A DNA stretch of 6,281 bases from Candidatus Nesterenkonia stercoripullorum (GTDB taxonomy: Bacteria > Actinomycetota > Actinomycetes > Actinomycetales > Micrococcaceae). Shown here piece by piece: positions 5,836 through 6,281 of the stretch (within the stretch, counting starts at the first letter, position 1; each line of letters begins with the position of its first letter). A program made the position numbers and the translations under genes. The stretch covers positions 1 through 6,281 of the forward strand of contig DXGD01000029.1 of the NCBI GenBank assembly GCA_019114115.1, in the 5' to 3' direction. Under the pieces are notes generated by a model. The model was not told the origin of the DNA. It saw only the letters and a program-made list of their open reading frames with translations, and searched no databases.

Positions 5836-6281
5836 GCCATCAGGTGGATCTGGCGGAGCCGGTTCAGCATCACCGGGACCACTGACGGCTCACCCTGAAC
5901 GTCGAGGCTGCGACCGTAGGACATATGCACGCGGCACTCCACCGACGACGACGCATCGGCCTGTGCCTGGCCGGGAACAGCGCTGCTGCGCAGGTCGATC
6001 GTCCCGTCGAGGGGCTGCGGAGTCACAGTGGAGGGCTCCCCGAGCTCCGTTGCGCGGTCGGCGGCCACTTCGGCGGCCACATCGGCGGCCACATCGGCAG
6101 CCAGGTCAGGTCCGCCGGCTGCGGCGCCACCCTCCAGCCAGAGAGACGGGCCTCCCTGGGCGAGCTCCTCGGCACATGCCATGACCGCCGCATGCAGCCA
6201 GCGCTGCAGACGTTGCGCCTGCCGGGCCTCACGGCCTTCAGCTCCGGCATCAGGTTCAGCGACACTGCCGGTGGAGCGAGC
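5826..6281 (-). CDS. Unrecognised protein, C-terminal part (start outside window)
   Basis: On the minus strand one frame is open from the window edge to a TGA at 5828-5826, giving at least 151 residues. The Met at 6182 is internal to this open frame, so the real start is probably outside the window. G/C-rich third positions, and the absence of any other gene over about 450 bases, support coding. I do not recognise the family. The visible protein has a helical, Arg/Ala-rich start (ARQAQRLQRWLHAAVMACAEEL), an Ala-rich linker with repeated AADV units, and a more ordered end containing VECRVHMSYGRSLDVQG and VPVMLNRLRQIHLMAQA. No membrane span is seen. It converges with the OCD-family gene across a 16-bp gap, so it is not part of that operon. 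The alternative overlapping frames are rich in Arg or Pro-Trp and look like shadows. Confidence 0.6.
   Translation of the reverse strand, partial: ARSTGSVAEPDAGAEGREARQAQRLQRWLHAAVMACAEELAQGGPSLWLEGGAAAGGPDLAADVAADVAAEVAADRATELGEPSTVTPQPLDGTIDLRSSAVPGQAQADASSSVECRVHMSYGRSLDVQGEPSVVPVMLNRLRQIHLMAQA
6061..6108. repeat. 12-bp tandem repeat, four units
   Basis: Units of the form GCGGCCACATCG run at 6061-6072 (two bases different), 6073-6084 and 6085-6096 (consensus), and 6097-6108 (diverged). On the minus strand they encode AADV, AADV, AAEV and AADR in the Ala-rich linker of the unrecognised gene. The period is a multiple of three, so copy-number changes would keep the frame. Confidence 0.8.

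Noticed and set aside
5963..6184. 73-residue plus-strand frame and an 80-residue minus-strand frame with WPPM repeats near the right end
   Set aside because: Both are alternate-frame readings of the 12-bp repeat region with biased composition. The frame ending at 5826 has better codon use and stays open to the window edge.
1..6281. CRISPR arrays, tRNA/rRNA genes, insertion sequences or attachment sites
   Set aside because: No spaced repeats, cloverleaf-like segments, transposase motifs or terminal inverted repeats were found; the window looks like ordinary chromosome.

Overview
The window comes from a high-GC chromosome. Codon third positions are strongly G/C, ribosome-binding sites are of the GAGGGG/GGAGG type, one gene looks leaderless, and the protein families are typical of Actinobacteria. 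I would guess an actinobacterium of the Micrococcales type, possibly near Brevibacterium, but the genus is only a guess from family content. No RNA gene, CRISPR array, insertion sequence or phage gene is visible.

Layout. (1) Bases 1-701 (+) hold the 3' part of a sugar-transfer-associated ATP-grasp ligase gene. A strong hairpin overlaps its stop codon. (2) Bases 883-2373 (+) encode an NCS1-family permease of the nucleobase/hydantoin/allantoin type, with an extended -10 promoter and a good Shine-Dalgarno site. (3) Bases 2518-3243 (+) encode a GntR regulator of the FadR/FCD subfamily, probably read from a leaderless transcript. (4) Bases 3438-4793 (+) encode an MFS transporter of the metabolite:H+ symporter (MHS) group. 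It is preceded by a 194-bp regulatory gap with an inverted repeat centred on an extended -10 box and a 7-codon leader ORF. (5) Bases 4790-5809 (+) encode an ornithine cyclodeaminase/mu-crystallin family enzyme whose start overlaps the MHS stop by 4 bases. (6) Bases 5826-6281 (-) hold the 3' end of an unrecognised gene that converges on (5) and carries a 12-bp tandem repeat.

Genes 3-5, and perhaps 2, read as a small catabolic or scavenging module. Two different importers sit either side of a ligand-responsive FCD repressor, and the second importer is translationally coupled to an NAD(P)-dependent imine/amino-acid enzyme. A simple model is that the MHS carrier imports a carboxylate or amino-acid-like substrate, the OCD-family enzyme acts on it or on a derived keto/imino acid, and the GntR protein controls the promoter at about 3358-3372. 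The substrate cannot be read from sequence. No hydrolase, dehydratase or transaminase in the window defines a pathway. I see no clearly new system. The points most worth checking are the operator/leader arrangement before the MHS gene, the altered cation-site residues in the NCS1 permease, and the repeat-bearing N-terminal extension of the OCD-family enzyme.
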